Notes: a model not told the origin generated them from the sequence alone. A stretch of 64,000 nt of DNA from SZUA-545 sp050297855 (GCA_050297855.1 JBNKTC010000021.1:1-64000), one strand, 5' to 3'; shown: positions 33,069 to 42,367, counted from the first letter of the stretch. Translations and numbers: made by a program.

Positions 33069-33410
33069 TTACTCCATCTCCAAACTCATCAAAAACATCT
33101 CCTCCCCATCGGTGATAGATATATCCGTACTCCCGCACTCCGGACACTTAAAGACATTCTCCCCCAGCTCGCTTTTGACATAACAGTTCCGACACTCCAC
33201 GACGACCGGCTGGATCACCATATCAAACTCCGCCCCTTCGCAGATCGTCTTCTCCTTGAAGGTATCAAAGGCGGTCTGGAGCAGGTGGGGTTCGACGCCG
33301 CTGAGTTTGCCGATCTTGACGGTGAGCTTGGTGATCTTGGTGGCGTCGTTGGCCTTGGCGTGCTCTTCGCACATGTCTAAAAGGGATTGGACTATCGAGT
33401 ACTCATGCAA
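33069..33410 (-). CDS. hypA: Hydrogenase nickel-insertion protein HypA
   Basis: 113 aa, the usual length. It begins MHEYSIVQSLLDMCEEHAKA, where MHE provides the nickel-binding His-2. The zinc site is the pair of CxxC motifs, CRNC and CPEC, near residues 73-93. With HypB it delivers Ni2+ to the large subunit after Fe(CN)2CO insertion. In Helicobacter the homologue also serves urease; no urease is in this window. An 81-base gap with small GC-rich hairpins separates it from hypE. Confidence 0.95.
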   Translation of the reverse strand: MHEYSIVQSLLDMCEEHAKANDATKITKLTVKIGKLSGVEPHLLQTAFDTFKEKTICEGAEFDMVIQPVVVECRNCYVKSELGENVFKCPECGSTDISITDGEEMFLMSLEME

Positions 33411-33491
33411 GGCTAACGCCTTGCATGCTATTGTCCTCGGCTTCGCCTGCGAAATTCAGCTTCGCTTCATCATGCATCTATCTATCCTTAT

Positions 33492-34487
33492 TTAGCAGAT
33501 TCGGGGCAGCAGTTCGCCCGTCGGGAGGTCCAGGAATCGGCTGGTTCCGTAGCTGCTTTTGAGGACGACCTTGCCCTTGTACTTATCGCCGATGCTGCCG
33601 ATCAGTGCCGCCTCTTTGCCCAGATCATGGGCTTTCAGCACGGAAAGGGCCTTGTCGGCGTCGTCTTTGTGGACGGCCAGGACGAAGGTCCCTTCATTGG
33701 CCAGGTTGTAGGCTTCAAAGCCCAGCAGTTCGCAGATCCCCTTGACTTCGTCGCAGACCGGGACGGCGTCCTCTTCGATCTCGATGCAGACGTTTGACTG
33801 CTTGGCCCATTCGTTGAGCACCGCGGCGACGCCGCCGCGGGTGGCGTCGCGCATGGCGGTGATGCGGATGTCGGCTTGGATGAGCTTCTCCACGACGGGC
33901 CAGAGCGAGGCGCAGTCGCTTTGGAGGCTGGAGCTGATGTCGATCCCTTCGCGGTTGGCGAAGATCGCCGCCCCGTGTTTGCCGATGGCACCCGAGACGA
34001 GGATCAGGTCATCTTCGGTGATGGCACTGGCGGAGATCCCCTCTTTTTGTATCTCCCCGACGCCGGTGGTGTTGATAAATATCTTGTCCACGCTCCCTTT
34101 GGGGACGATCTTGGTATCGCCTGAGACGATCATGGCGCCGTTGTTGTCCAGCTCTTTTTTGATGGACGCCGTGATGCTCTTGAGCTCGTCCAGGTCGAAG
34201 CCCTCTTCGATCATCACCGCGCAAGTGAGGTATTTGGGCTTGGCCCCCATCATCGCCAGGTCGTTGCAGGTGCCGCAGACGCTGATCTTGCCGATGTCGC
34301 CGCCGGAGAAGAAGATCGGGCTGACGGTAAAGCTGTCGGTCGTCATGGCGAGCCTGCCGCCGTCGATCACCGCGGCGTCTTCGTTTTTGCGCAGGGTGTC
34401 GTTGGCGTAGGCGTTATAAAAGATGTCGTTTATCAGTTTGGCGTTCTCTTCGCCGCCGTTGCCGTCTGCCAGTTGGATGTTTGCCAT
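33492..34487 (-). CDS. hypE: Carbamoyl dehydratase HypE
   Basis: 331 aa from the ATG at 34487 after AGGAAATATA; an upstream in-frame start would overlap hypD. The PurM-like ATP-binding fold is recognisable from AAVIDGGRLAMTTDSFTVSP and GDIGKISVCGTCNDLAMMGA. The C-terminus ends PRIC, the cysteine that HypF carbamoylates and HypE dehydrates to a thiocyanate, the source of CN ligands for the active-site iron. It follows hypD with a short gap. Confidence 0.96.
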   Translation of the reverse strand: MANIQLADGNGGEENAKLINDIFYNAYANDTLRKNEDAAVIDGGRLAMTTDSFTVSPIFFSGGDIGKISVCGTCNDLAMMGAKPKYLTCAVMIEEGFDLDELKSITASIKKELDNNGAMIVSGDTKIVPKGSVDKIFINTTGVGEIQKEGISASAITEDDLILVSGAIGKHGAAIFANREGIDISSSLQSDCASLWPVVEKLIQADIRITAMRDATRGGVAAVLNEWAKQSNVCIEIEEDAVPVCDEVKGICELLGFEAYNLANEGTFVLAVHKDDADKALSVLKAHDLGKEAALIGSIGDKYKGKVVLKSSYGTSRFLDLPTGELLPRIC

Positions 34488-34495
34488 TATATTTC

Positions 34496-35617
34496 CTAGA
34501 GAAGATTTCCGTATTTGTAGTAGGCGCTGCACGCCCCTTCGCTACTGACCATGCAGCTTCCAAGCGGGCTGGAGGGCTTGCACGCCGTGCCGAAGACCTT
34601 GCAGTCGTTTGGTTTGGCGAGGCCTTTTAGGATGTCGCCGCAGATGCAGAGCTTGTGGTCGTCGATGGTGTCGGTCGGGAGGATATCGGCGTAGACCTTC
34701 TCCGCATCGAGATGGGCGTATTCAGGTCGCAGCTGCAGGGCGCTTTCCGGGATATCCCCGATGCCGCGCCACCGGAAGTGGCTGCGTTTTTCCATGTAGG
34801 TGTCGTTGAGCTTCTGGGCTGTGACGTTGCCCTCATACGTGACGCTGCGGGAGTACTCCGTCTCCAGTTCGCAGCGGTTTTCATTAAACTGCCTGATCAG
34901 CATCAGCACCGACTGCATCACATCCACCGGTTCGAACCCGGCGACGACGACGGGCTTGCCGTAGTCGCGGGGGAATTCTGCGTATATCTTGGCTCCCGAT
35001 ATGACACTGACGTGGCTCGGTCCGATAAAGGCGTCGATCTGGCAGTCGGGGTCGTCCAGAAGTACCCGCATCGGTTCGGGGACGGTGATGTGGTTGATGT
35101 GGAAGAGGATGTTGGGGATCTTCGCCTCGATGACGTGCTTGATGAGGGCCGACGTCATGGGCGTCGTGGTCTCGAACCCGATGGCGAAGAAGATCACCGT
35201 TTTGTCGGGGTTTTCGCTTGCGATCTTGATCGTATCCAGTGGGGAGTATACGAACCGCACGTCCGCTCCCCTGGCGCGGGCATCCTGCAGGGAGCCGTTG
35301 GATCCCGGGACTTTGATCATGTCGCCTAGCGTCACGAGGATCACATCCGGCTGCATGGCAAGTACGTAGGCGTGGTCGATCCGCTCCTTGGGCATGACGC
35401 AGACGGGGCAGCCGGGGCCGTGGATGAACTCGATCTTTTCGGGCATCAGCTGGTTGAGGCCGAACTTCATGATCGTGTGGGTGTGGCCGCCGCACACTTC
35501 CATGATGCGGATCGTCTTGGGAAGTTTGGCTGCTTCGGCGTCGATCTCGCTTTTGAGAAGCCGGATCACTTTGGGGTCGCGGAAGCCTTCGAAAATATCG
35601 TGGTCGGTGAGCTTCAT
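34496..35617 (-). CDS. hypD: HypD, Fe(CN)2CO assembly iron-sulfur protein
   Basis: 373 aa. Conserved motifs: EVCGGHTHTIMKFGL, HGPGCPVCVMP, GFETTTPMTSA and the cysteine-rich C-terminus (CICGDILKGL, FGTACKPSSPLGSCM) that holds a [4Fe-4S] cluster. Together with HypC it carries the iron that receives CN from HypE. The start overlaps the hypC stop by four bases, so the pair is coupled. Confidence 0.96.
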   Translation of the reverse strand: MKLTDHDIFEGFRDPKVIRLLKSEIDAEAAKLPKTIRIMEVCGGHTHTIMKFGLNQLMPEKIEFIHGPGCPVCVMPKERIDHAYVLAMQPDVILVTLGDMIKVPGSNGSLQDARARGADVRFVYSPLDTIKIASENPDKTVIFFAIGFETTTPMTSALIKHVIEAKIPNILFHINHITVPEPMRVLLDDPDCQIDAFIGPSHVSVISGAKIYAEFPRDYGKPVVVAGFEPVDVMQSVLMLIRQFNENRCELETEYSRSVTYEGNVTAQKLNDTYMEKRSHFRWRGIGDIPESALQLRPEYAHLDAEKVYADILPTDTIDDHKLCICGDILKGLAKPNDCKVFGTACKPSSPLGSCMVSSEGACSAYYKYGNLL

Positions 35618-35871
35618 TGCCCGTGACCGCCCGCTTCCATCTCGTCCATCTTCTCCAGGATCTCCCGGTAGACCTTGAGGCTCTCCAGGGCATCGGCTTC
35701 GTCGATCTTATTCATGGCGAAGCCGACGTGGATCAGGACATAGTCGCCGATCTCGACGGGATCGCCCAGGAGGTCCAGGGAGACTTTCCGCTCGACCCCC
35801 ATCGTATCGACGGTGGCGATGTTGGACTCGGTTTCGATGGCGGTGACTTTAGAGGGGATGGATAGGCACAT
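35614..35871 (-). CDS. hypC: Hydrogenase assembly chaperone HypC
   Basis: 85 aa with the diagnostic N-terminus MCLSIPSKV, whose Cys-2 binds the iron carrying CN and CO. The beta-barrel core (GVERKVSLDLLGDPVEIGDYVLIHVGFA) and a C-terminal helix follow. It escorts HypD's iron centre to the large-subunit precursor. Overlaps hypD and lies three bases after hypB. Confidence 0.95.
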   Translation of the reverse strand: MCLSIPSKVTAIETESNIATVDTMGVERKVSLDLLGDPVEIGDYVLIHVGFAMNKIDEADALESLKVYREILEKMDEMEAGGHGQ

Positions 35872-35874
35872 AGG

Positions 35875-36648
35875 TTATCCTCGCATGGTCTGTTTGAAGT
35901 TGATCCAGTTGATCACGTTCTGGATGGACGCCTCGTCTTTGGTGGAGACCTCCAGGATATCCACGCCCGGTTTGAGCTTGCGCGCTTCGGCCTTGGCCTC
36001 TTCGAGGCTGAAGTCGAAGTGGGGGAGGAGGTCGGTTTTGGTGATCAGGATCAGGTCGGCGCTTCGGAACATGACGGGGTATTTGGGGATCTTGTCGTCG
36101 CCTTCGGGAACGGAGACGAGGACCACGTTGAGGTGGCTTCCCACGTCGTAGCTGGCGGGGCAGACGAGGTTGCCGACGTTTTCGATAAAGCAGACATCGA
36201 TATCATCCATCGGCATGTCGTGCAGCCCTTTGTGGACCATGAAGGCGTCCAGGTGGCAGGCGCTCCCCGTCTGGATCTGGTAGGCGGGGACGCCCTTGGC
36301 CTTGAGGCGGTCGGCGTCGCGGTTGGTCTCCAGGTCGCCTTCGATGACGCCGAACTTCATGGCGCCGCTTTCGGCCAGCTTCTCCAGCAGGGTCGTCTTG
36401 CCGCTGCCGGGGCTGGACATGAGGTTGATCGCCAGGACGCCGTGGTCGTCGAAATGGGCGCGGTTGTGGGCCGCTTCGTGGTCGTTTTTGTCCAGGATCT
36501 TGGTGATGACGTCGATGGTCTTCTTGTCGTTCAGCTGCGGGTTGGCGTGCAGGTTGTCGTGGGCGTGATCATGATGGTGGTGATGGTCGTGATCATGGGA
36601 GTGGTCGTGGGTATGGTCGGTGATACTGCAGCCGCAATCTTTACACAT
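35875..36648 (-). CDS. hypB: GTPase HypB, nickel insertion
   Basis: 257 aa. An N-terminal CKDCGC motif binds nickel tightly in HypB of other bacteria. It is followed by a run of His/Asp at residues 11-33 that can store nickel, absent from HypB of some relatives such as Helicobacter. The SIMIBI GTPase core has the P-loop SSPGSGKTTL, and GDLETNRDADR follows. It works with HypA in nickel delivery. It is first in the hypBCDEA series, 55 bases after the nickel transporter gene. Confidence 0.95.
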   Translation of the reverse strand: MCKDCGCSITDHTHDHSHDHDHHHHHDHAHDNLHANPQLNDKKTIDVITKILDKNDHEAAHNRAHFDDHGVLAINLMSSPGSGKTTLLEKLAESGAMKFGVIEGDLETNRDADRLKAKGVPAYQIQTGSACHLDAFMVHKGLHDMPMDDIDVCFIENVGNLVCPASYDVGSHLNVVLVSVPEGDDKIPKYPVMFRSADLILITKTDLLPHFDFSLEEAKAEARKLKPGVDILEVSTKDEASIQNVINWINFKQTMRG

Positions 36649-36703
36649 GCTAAATCCTTTTGTTTATACGAGATTATTGTACCCGCTTGGCGTTTGAAAA
36701 AGC

Positions 36704-37351
36704 TTAGCCAAGGAGCATATTGGAGCCGACGGCGATGGAGATCGCCCCGGCGCTTCCGAAGACCCGTCGGACGTTTTTGCGGTCGGTCAGGACGTTCTGG
36801 TTGATAAAGAGGATCACCATCCCGAAGCCGACGAAGATGACCATGACCCCCAGGATAAAGGCGAAGATCATTGTCAGCTCAACCGCCTGGCCCTCCAGCA
36901 TCCCCAGCGTGACAAGCATGCCGCGTACCCCGCCCATGCCCATGAGCGCGCCGATCGTGAAGGCGGATGTGACGTCGCCGTTGCCTTTGTCGTGTTCGTG
37001 CTCTTTGCCGAACCAGATGTGGGTGTGGGACTTGCCGTCGTGGACGTGGGTCTTGAGGTGGATCTTGTTGGATGTGGCCATGTAGAGCAGATAGGCCCCG
37101 ATGGCGATGATGACGGAGGAGGAGATGATATCCCCGTAGGCCGTGACACTCTCGGGCAGTGCCACGCTTTCAAGCAGCTTGGCAAAGGCAAAGAGCGTGA
37201 TCCCGTGGCCGACGGCAAAGAGCGTCGTGATGAGCATCGTCTTGCGTTTGTTCTTCCCGATGGAAAAATCGGCGATGGCCGTCAGGTGATCCGGCCCGAA
37301 GGCGTGGAGGATGCCGTACCAGAAAATCAGAAAAAGACCTAACTGCTCCAT
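36704..37351 (-). CDS. Nickel transporter-like membrane protein of the hydrogenase cluster
   Basis: 215 aa with about six helices. The first reads LHAFGPDHLTAIADF, an H-x4-D-H motif equal to the nickel-binding signature of NiCoT/NicO permeases. A cytoplasmic or periplasmic loop is rich in histidine (HVHDGKSHTHIWFGKEHEHD). Uptake of nickel for the hydrogenases is the likely role; efflux (RcnA-like) cannot be excluded from sequence. It is preceded by the TGAAT-N4-ATTCA palindrome also found before hydA, so both appear to share a regulator. Confidence 0.7.
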   Translation of the reverse strand: MEQLGLFLIFWYGILHAFGPDHLTAIADFSIGKNKRKTMLITTLFAVGHGITLFAFAKLLESVALPESVTAYGDIISSSVIIAIGAYLLYMATSNKIHLKTHVHDGKSHTHIWFGKEHEHDKGNGDVTSAFTIGALMGMGGVRGMLVTLGMLEGQAVELTMIFAFILGVMVIFVGFGMVILFINQNVLTDRKNVRRVFGSAGAISIAVGSNMLLG

Positions 37352-37361
37352 GGGAGTCTCC

Positions 37362-37375
37362 TGAATGGGTATTCA
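37362..37375. promoter_or_regulatory. Shared TGAAT-N4-ATTCA palindrome before the nickel transporter
   Basis: TGAAT (37362-37366) and ATTCA (37371-37375) flank four bases. A minus-strand -10 box TATGAT (plus ATCATA 37382-37387) is just upstream, so the palindrome would cover the transcription start. The ribosome binding site AGGAG is next to it and the ATG follows 10 bases away. Candidate operator for the TetR at 47694. Confidence 0.5.
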
Positions 37376-37382
37376 TGAAATA

Positions 37383-39644
37383 TCATAGCTCATCCTTACT
37401 GAAAAGTAAAGCCGAAACGGTATGGCGGATCTGCCCGGCTGCGATGCCCCCGTCGTTGACAGGAAAACGCGAGGCCGGAAGCAGCCGGATGCCCGCCTCA
37501 TCGAGGCGTGCCGACACGAGATCGACCAGGGTGCGGTTCTGGAAGACCCCGCCGCCAAGGGCAACCGGGATCTCCGGCGTACGGCCCGCGATCGTGATGA
37601 CCAGCTCGGCCAGGGTATTGATAAAGCGGGTGGCGACCAGGGCGGGGTCGGCGGCCTTAACATCCTCCAGCAGCGCGGTGATGAGCGGATCGGTGTCGAT
37701 CACTTCACCGTCCAGGACGACGGGGTAGTACCCGGTGATATTGGCGTCATAGAGGGATTCGAGGATCAGGCCGCTCTCGCCTTCGTAGCTAAGCCGCTGG
37801 ACCGCTCCGCAGAGGCTCGCCGCGGCGTCAAAGAGCCGTCCGGCCGAGGAGGCGAGGGGGGCCTGGAGGGATTTGCTCCACATCAGGTGGAGCTTGCGGA
37901 TCTCCTCCTCGTCAAAAGCCTTGAGCGTGGGGATATCCATCTCCAGCAGCGGCTCCAGCTCAAAGAGCCCAAACAGCAGGGCCAGGGCGGCACGCCGCGG
38001 CTCTTTTACCGCCGCTTCGCCACCCAGGAGTCGGAAGGGTCTGAGGTGGTAACGGCGTGTCAGTTCGCCGCCGTCAGAGAGGAAGACCTCCGCCCCCCAG
38101 ATCGTGCCGTCTTCGCCGTACCCGGTCCCGTCGAAGGCAAAGCCCAGCAGCGGGCCGTCGTAGCCGTTTTCGAGCCGGACCGCTTCGATATGGGCGCGGT
38201 GGTGCTGGAGGGAGGCGGTGGGAAGGTTCCGGCTTTTGGTCCAGCGGGTGGCGGCGTAGCCCGGGTGGGGGTCATGGACGATGGCTTCGGGGGTGACGGC
38301 GTAAAAGCGCTGCAGTGTCGCCAGGGTCCGCTCAAAGTACTCGAACGCCTCGATGCTCCCCAGGTCGCCGATATGGGGGCTGAAGACGGCATTGTCGCCG
38401 AAGGCGAGGGCGATGCTGTTTTTCTGGTTGGCTCCGACGGCCAGCAGGGGTCTGGCGACGGGCCGGGGAAGCTTGAGGCTCAGGGGGGCGTAGCCGCGCC
38501 CCATCCGCAGGAGCTGCGGCCTGCCCCCGGCGACCTGGACGACCGAGTCGTCGCAGGCATTGACGATCTCGCGGTCATAGTCAAGATAGGCGTCGATGAC
38601 GCTGCCCAGACGCTCCCGGAGGGTGTCGGCATCGGTGATGATCGGTTCGTCGCTCATGTTGGCGCTGGTGGCGACGACGGGCGTATCCAGGTGGTCAAAG
38701 AGGAGATGGTGGATCGGCGTGTAGGGGAGGAAGACCCCCAGGCGTGTGATCCCCGGGGCGACACCCGGGGTGATCCTGCTGTTGCCGGATCGTTCGGTCA
38801 GGACGATGGGGCGCTCCTTTGAGAGGAGGAGCCTGCGCTCCGCCTCCGAGAGCCGGGTCTCATTTTCCAGCGTGTCGATATCGGGGTACATTACCGCCAG
38901 GGGTTTGGCGGGGCGGTTTTTACGCGTGCGGAGCAGGGCGACGGCCGTTTCGTCCGTAGCATCGCAGACGAGATGGAATCCGCCCATCCCTTTGACGGCT
39001 ACGATCTTCCCTTGTGTGATCGCTTCGGCACACGCTTTAATGGCGGTCTCGCCTTCCGCAGCATCGCAGTCCGCTGCATGGTAGCGAAGCGTCGGCCCGC
39101 AGTTCGGGCAGCTCAGGGGCTGGGCGTGGTAGCGGCGGGAGCGGGGATCGTGGTACTCCGCTTCGCATTCGGGACACATGGCAAAAGGGGCCATGGAGGT
39201 GTTCGGCCGGTCGTAGGGGACGGTACGGATGATCGTGTAGCGCGGCCCGCAGTCGGTGCAGGTGGTAAAGGGGTAGCCGAAAAAGCGGCTTTTCGGATCG
39301 CGCATGTCGGTCAGGCATCTGTCGCAGAGCGCCATGTCCGGGGGGAGGAATGCGGTCTTGTTGTTTTTGGCGTCGCTTTCCTTGATGACAAAGGCGGTGT
39401 CGCCCCGGGGGGCGATGTCGGTCGTCCCGAGGGTATCGATGCGCGCAAGGGGAGGGAGCCTGTGCTGCAGATCAGACGTGAATCTCTCCAGTGCGTCGCT
39501 TTTGCCCTCGACTTCGATCACCACCCCTTCGGCGGTATTGAGGACAAATCCTGAGAGGTTGTGTGTTTCGGCAAGGCGGAAAACGAAAGGGCGGAAGCCG
39601 ACCCCCTGGACGACTCCCGTGACGTCGAGGCGCCGTCTACTCAT
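37383..39644 (-). CDS. hypF: Carbamoyltransferase HypF
   Basis: 753 aa from the ATG at 39644, which overlaps the hydE stop (ATGAGTAG). Domains in order: acylphosphatase (about 1-90, VVQGVGFRPFVFRLAE); two zinc fingers (about 105-185, CDRCLTDM and CPECEAEYHDP with CPNCG); YrdC-like adenylation (about 200-375, GMGGFHLVCDAT, KNRPAKPLAVMY); Kae1-like transferase (about 390-750, HHRAHIEAV, GFAFDGTGYGEDG). It activates carbamoyl phosphate and loads the HypE cysteine. Last gene of the hydA operon. Confidence 0.96.
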   Translation of the reverse strand: MSRRRLDVTGVVQGVGFRPFVFRLAETHNLSGFVLNTAEGVVIEVEGKSDALERFTSDLQHRLPPLARIDTLGTTDIAPRGDTAFVIKESDAKNNKTAFLPPDMALCDRCLTDMRDPKSRFFGYPFTTCTDCGPRYTIIRTVPYDRPNTSMAPFAMCPECEAEYHDPRSRRYHAQPLSCPNCGPTLRYHAADCDAAEGETAIKACAEAITQGKIVAVKGMGGFHLVCDATDETAVALLRTRKNRPAKPLAVMYPDIDTLENETRLSEAERRLLLSKERPIVLTERSGNSRITPGVAPGITRLGVFLPYTPIHHLLFDHLDTPVVATSANMSDEPIITDADTLRERLGSVIDAYLDYDREIVNACDDSVVQVAGGRPQLLRMGRGYAPLSLKLPRPVARPLLAVGANQKNSIALAFGDNAVFSPHIGDLGSIEAFEYFERTLATLQRFYAVTPEAIVHDPHPGYAATRWTKSRNLPTASLQHHRAHIEAVRLENGYDGPLLGFAFDGTGYGEDGTIWGAEVFLSDGGELTRRYHLRPFRLLGGEAAVKEPRRAALALLFGLFELEPLLEMDIPTLKAFDEEEIRKLHLMWSKSLQAPLASSAGRLFDAAASLCGAVQRLSYEGESGLILESLYDANITGYYPVVLDGEVIDTDPLITALLEDVKAADPALVATRFINTLAELVITIAGRTPEIPVALGGGVFQNRTLVDLVSARLDEAGIRLLPASRFPVNDGGIAAGQIRHTVSALLFSKDEL

Positions 39645-41118
39645 CCAGGGCGAACCGTGTGCTGATATGGGGGTTCTCATGGCCGAAGTTCTTCTTGATC
39701 CGGCTAAAAAGCGCGGCGTTGGCGAGCATGTCGCCGAAGAGGATAAACTCGTTTGTTTTAAAGCGCGTCTTGAGCTGGGTCAGTGTCTCGGTGACCAGGT
39801 CGCCCAGGGATTCGAAAAGGGAGAAGGCCAGCAGCGGTGTCTCCACGCCCGCAAGGCGGAAACTCATCAGCGAAGCCAGCAGGGCGTGGTAGTCAAACCC
39901 TCCCTCGGCGTAGCGGACGTCGACTTTGACCCCGCCGTTGCCCACGAAGCCCAGGGAGGCGTCGTGGACCGCTTCGTACCCGCCGTCCAGTTCCATAATG
40001 GCGGCAATCGCGCGGAAGAGCGCGTCGCTCTCCGCGCCCTGCAGGGTCGCGAGGCGGGACGAAACGGCGGGGAAGGCGGTTTTGAAGTTCTCCACCAGGC
40101 GGCTTTTGGCTTCGGACGCGGCGGCGATGGTCTCCAGCAGTCCGTCGCTTTGAAACGGTTCGAAAGCGATGACGGGTTTGTTGACCTTGGCGCTGCGAAG
40201 GATAAAGCGAAGGGCGCCGCTGCTTGTGAGGTAGGCCCCTACGCTGGAGATGTCGCGGATGCCGAACTCGCCGGTCATATTGGCAAAACGGTTGAGGACG
40301 GGGTCCTCTTCAAGGCCCTCCATGGGTGCAGCGAGACGGGGAGCTTTGAGTAGCATCACCTGCTCCTGGTTGACCGCCACTTCAAGATCGTCAGCCGGAG
40401 CCATAAACAGGTAGGGGATACCGCTTTGCTGGAGCGTCTTGGCCAGCAGGGCGCTCCGGGCATCGTCGAATAGCTTCACACGGATGACGTTTTTCCCGGT
40501 GGCCGTTTTGAGGGCTTCGTCCTGGATCGCGGTCTTTAGGAGCGGCTTTTCGATGGAGAGCAGCAGATTGAGCTCCTGGGGGGAGAGGAGCAGCAGCTCC
40601 TGCAGTTTCGAAGCATCGGCGACAAAGAGGGTGTCCCCTTCGCGGTAGCCGCTGCGGTAGGTCCGGCTGCCCAGTGTGACCGCTTGACCGTCAAGGAGCG
40701 CTTTGACCGCCCCGGGGATATCCGCAGGTTCGACGGTGTGTGCCGCGATATCGGCTCCGTAATGGGAGCAGACCAGGGACTGGTTCCCGTATGCGGGGGC
40801 TCCCGGTGTAAAGAGCTCGTTGAGGCACTTCGGGCAGAGGGAGATGTCGGCTGTTTCGGTGACAAAAGGGACCGGGGCGGGCGGTGTTTCATGCTGGGAG
40901 TCGACGGGTCCCATAAAGAGGGAGTAGGGAAGCTGTGTCGCGACCCGGGAACTCAGCTTCTCCAGTGCGTCGGGCGCCTCTTCCTCCAGGCTCAGGGTGA
41001 CGACAGTGCCGTCAAAGGAGACGGAGCCTTTGAGTCCCGATTCCCTGAGGATCTCTCGCAGGTAGCCGGCAAAGTAGGTGTGGGGTGCCCTGTAGGCGAT
41101 ACGCTGGACAAAGGCCAT
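39637..41118 (-). CDS. hydE: HydE, HypF-like hydrogenase accessory protein
   Basis: 493 aa from the ATG at 41118, which overlaps the hydD stop (TGATG). Position and length match HydE of Wolinella and Helicobacter hydABCDE. The layout mirrors HypF: an acylphosphatase-like N-terminus, a zinc-finger remnant CPKCLNELFTPGAPAYGNQS, a YrdC-like part (SPQELNLLLSIEKPLLK) aligned with HypF's LSEAERRLLLSKERPI, and a Kae1-like end. Catalytic motifs of HypF are missing or altered. It is known from Wolinella to be needed for hydrogenase formation; the exact step is not. A degenerate-paralogue origin is inference. Confidence 0.8.
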   Translation of the reverse strand: MAFVQRIAYRAPHTYFAGYLREILRESGLKGSVSFDGTVVTLSLEEEAPDALEKLSSRVATQLPYSLFMGPVDSQHETPPAPVPFVTETADISLCPKCLNELFTPGAPAYGNQSLVCSHYGADIAAHTVEPADIPGAVKALLDGQAVTLGSRTYRSGYREGDTLFVADASKLQELLLLSPQELNLLLSIEKPLLKTAIQDEALKTATGKNVIRVKLFDDARSALLAKTLQQSGIPYLFMAPADDLEVAVNQEQVMLLKAPRLAAPMEGLEEDPVLNRFANMTGEFGIRDISSVGAYLTSSGALRFILRSAKVNKPVIAFEPFQSDGLLETIAAASEAKSRLVENFKTAFPAVSSRLATLQGAESDALFRAIAAIMELDGGYEAVHDASLGFVGNGGVKVDVRYAEGGFDYHALLASLMSFRLAGVETPLLAFSLFESLGDLVTETLTQLKTRFKTNEFILFGDMLANAALFSRIKKNFGHENPHISTRFALDE

Positions 41119-41657
41119 CAGCTTCGTACCGCAGTGGGGTTGGCGTACGCCTCGATGACCGTATCCAGGGTGACGGGATCGGCGTGCTGGGTGCACGTGA
41201 CGCCGCCCTTTTCGATCTCTTTGATGATCTGTGCGATGAAGAAGTCAAACTGCTTTGTCAGGGCATCGGTCAGGCCGATATCCACACTCTGGATGTCTTC
41301 GGGGATCATGCCCAGCAGGTGCACTTCGGCCATCTTCTCCAGGACCGAGCAGATCTCCAGCATCTCCACGACCTCCACTTCGTGCGCGGTCTGGCGGTAG
41401 CTGCCGAGGCCCATCAGCTCTTCGGCCGGGAGGTTGAAGACCGATCCGGGTTCGTCCTTGATGGAGACTGTATCTAAAATAATCACTTTGTCGTAGTCCG
41501 AGTAGTAAGTCATTAGTTTAAATCCAAGCGTTCCGCCGTCAACGACCGTAACATCCCCGGAGAAGGAGTAGTTCTCCTCCAGGTATTTTGCGGCGTAGAT
41601 GCCGATCCCTTCATCTTTGAACAGTATATTTCCGACACCGACAACCGCAATTTTCAC
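41118..41657 (-). CDS. hydD: Hydrogenase maturation protease HydD (HyaD-like)
   Basis: 179 aa from the GTG at 41657 overlapping the hydC stop (TAGTG). The longer ORF adds a tail read from hydC in another frame. It contains GVGNILFKDEGIG with the nickel-binding Glu, VVDGGTLGF, and HLLGMIPED with LTDALTKQ. It clips the C-terminal tail of HydB after nickel insertion. HydB has a tail of 21 residues for it, while the second large subunit at 45507 has none. Confidence 0.93.
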   Translation of the reverse strand: MKIAVVGVGNILFKDEGIGIYAAKYLEENYSFSGDVTVVDGGTLGFKLMTYYSDYDKVIILDTVSIKDEPGSVFNLPAEELMGLGSYRQTAHEVEVVEMLEICSVLEKMAEVHLLGMIPEDIQSVDIGLTDALTKQFDFFIAQIIKEIEKGGVTCTQHADPVTLDTVIEAYANPTAVRS

Positions 41658-42358
41658 TATTTTTCCTCTTTTTTGAATTTCGTTCCGCCGAAGACGATGG
41701 CAATATCGCCCTCCTGCCAGAAGATCGTACGCCAGATCTGGTAGTAGACATGGAACATCACCCATGCCACGATCCACCACATCGTCAGGTGGTGCGCGAT
41801 CCGGACGCCCATATTGCCTCCGAAGACCCACAGGGTCCAGTCCGTGACAAGATGGAGCATCCAAGGCCACCAGGCGCCGATGGAGCTGTGCCCGGACTCT
41901 AGCCCGTGGACATAAAGCTGCAGGCCGCTAAAGAGCATAAACGCCAGCAGTAGATGGAAGATGGCAAAATATACCGTATTGAAGCTGTCGCTATGGCTCG
42001 AATCGAAGTTCTTCGTCCGGTTGAGCGTCAGCAGGTTGACGACGACGGCACCGAACTCCTTGAGGTTTTCGGCTGTCGGGACCACCTTCTTCCACGGCCG
42101 CTCGAAACGGCTGAAAAAGTAGAGATACGCCACGATGACCGACGTTACGTCCAGGATGATCGCCCCGATGAAGTGAAACCAGCGGTTCCATGCCATGACG
42201 TATTTATCCACCGCGGGGTCCGCGATGAAGGTCTGGTAATAGGGGTGGGCGATATAGAGCCCGGTGATCACCGCCGCAACGACGGAGATCACATTGACCC
42301 AGTGGATGATCCGCATGGCGGGGGTCATCCGTTTGATTTTTTGGTACGCTTCTTTCAT
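41657..42358 (-). CDS. hydC: Hydrogenase cytochrome b subunit HydC
   Basis: 233 aa; the ATG at 42358 is five bases after GGAGG, better than the ATG at 42361. Four membrane helices with haem-ligand histidines: HWVNVISVV, FHFIGAIIL, FHLLLAFMLF and HHLTMWWIVAWVMFHVYY. It is the dihaem cytochrome b that anchors HydAB in the membrane and passes electrons to menaquinone. Placed between hydB and hydD as in other Campylobacterota. Confidence 0.93.
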   Translation of the reverse strand: MKEAYQKIKRMTPAMRIIHWVNVISVVAAVITGLYIAHPYYQTFIADPAVDKYVMAWNRWFHFIGAIILDVTSVIVAYLYFFSRFERPWKKVVPTAENLKEFGAVVVNLLTLNRTKNFDSSHSDSFNTVYFAIFHLLLAFMLFSGLQLYVHGLESGHSSIGAWWPWMLHLVTDWTLWVFGGNMGVRIAHHLTMWWIVAWVMFHVYYQIWRTIFWQEGDIAIVFGGTKFKKEEK

Positions 42359-42367
42359 CATAGCCTC

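Noticed and set aside
36684..36714. Hairpin CTTGGC/GCCAAG at the end of the nickel transporter gene as a terminator
   Set aside because: The T-run lies in the loop rather than after the stem, and the hyp genes downstream probably need read-through.
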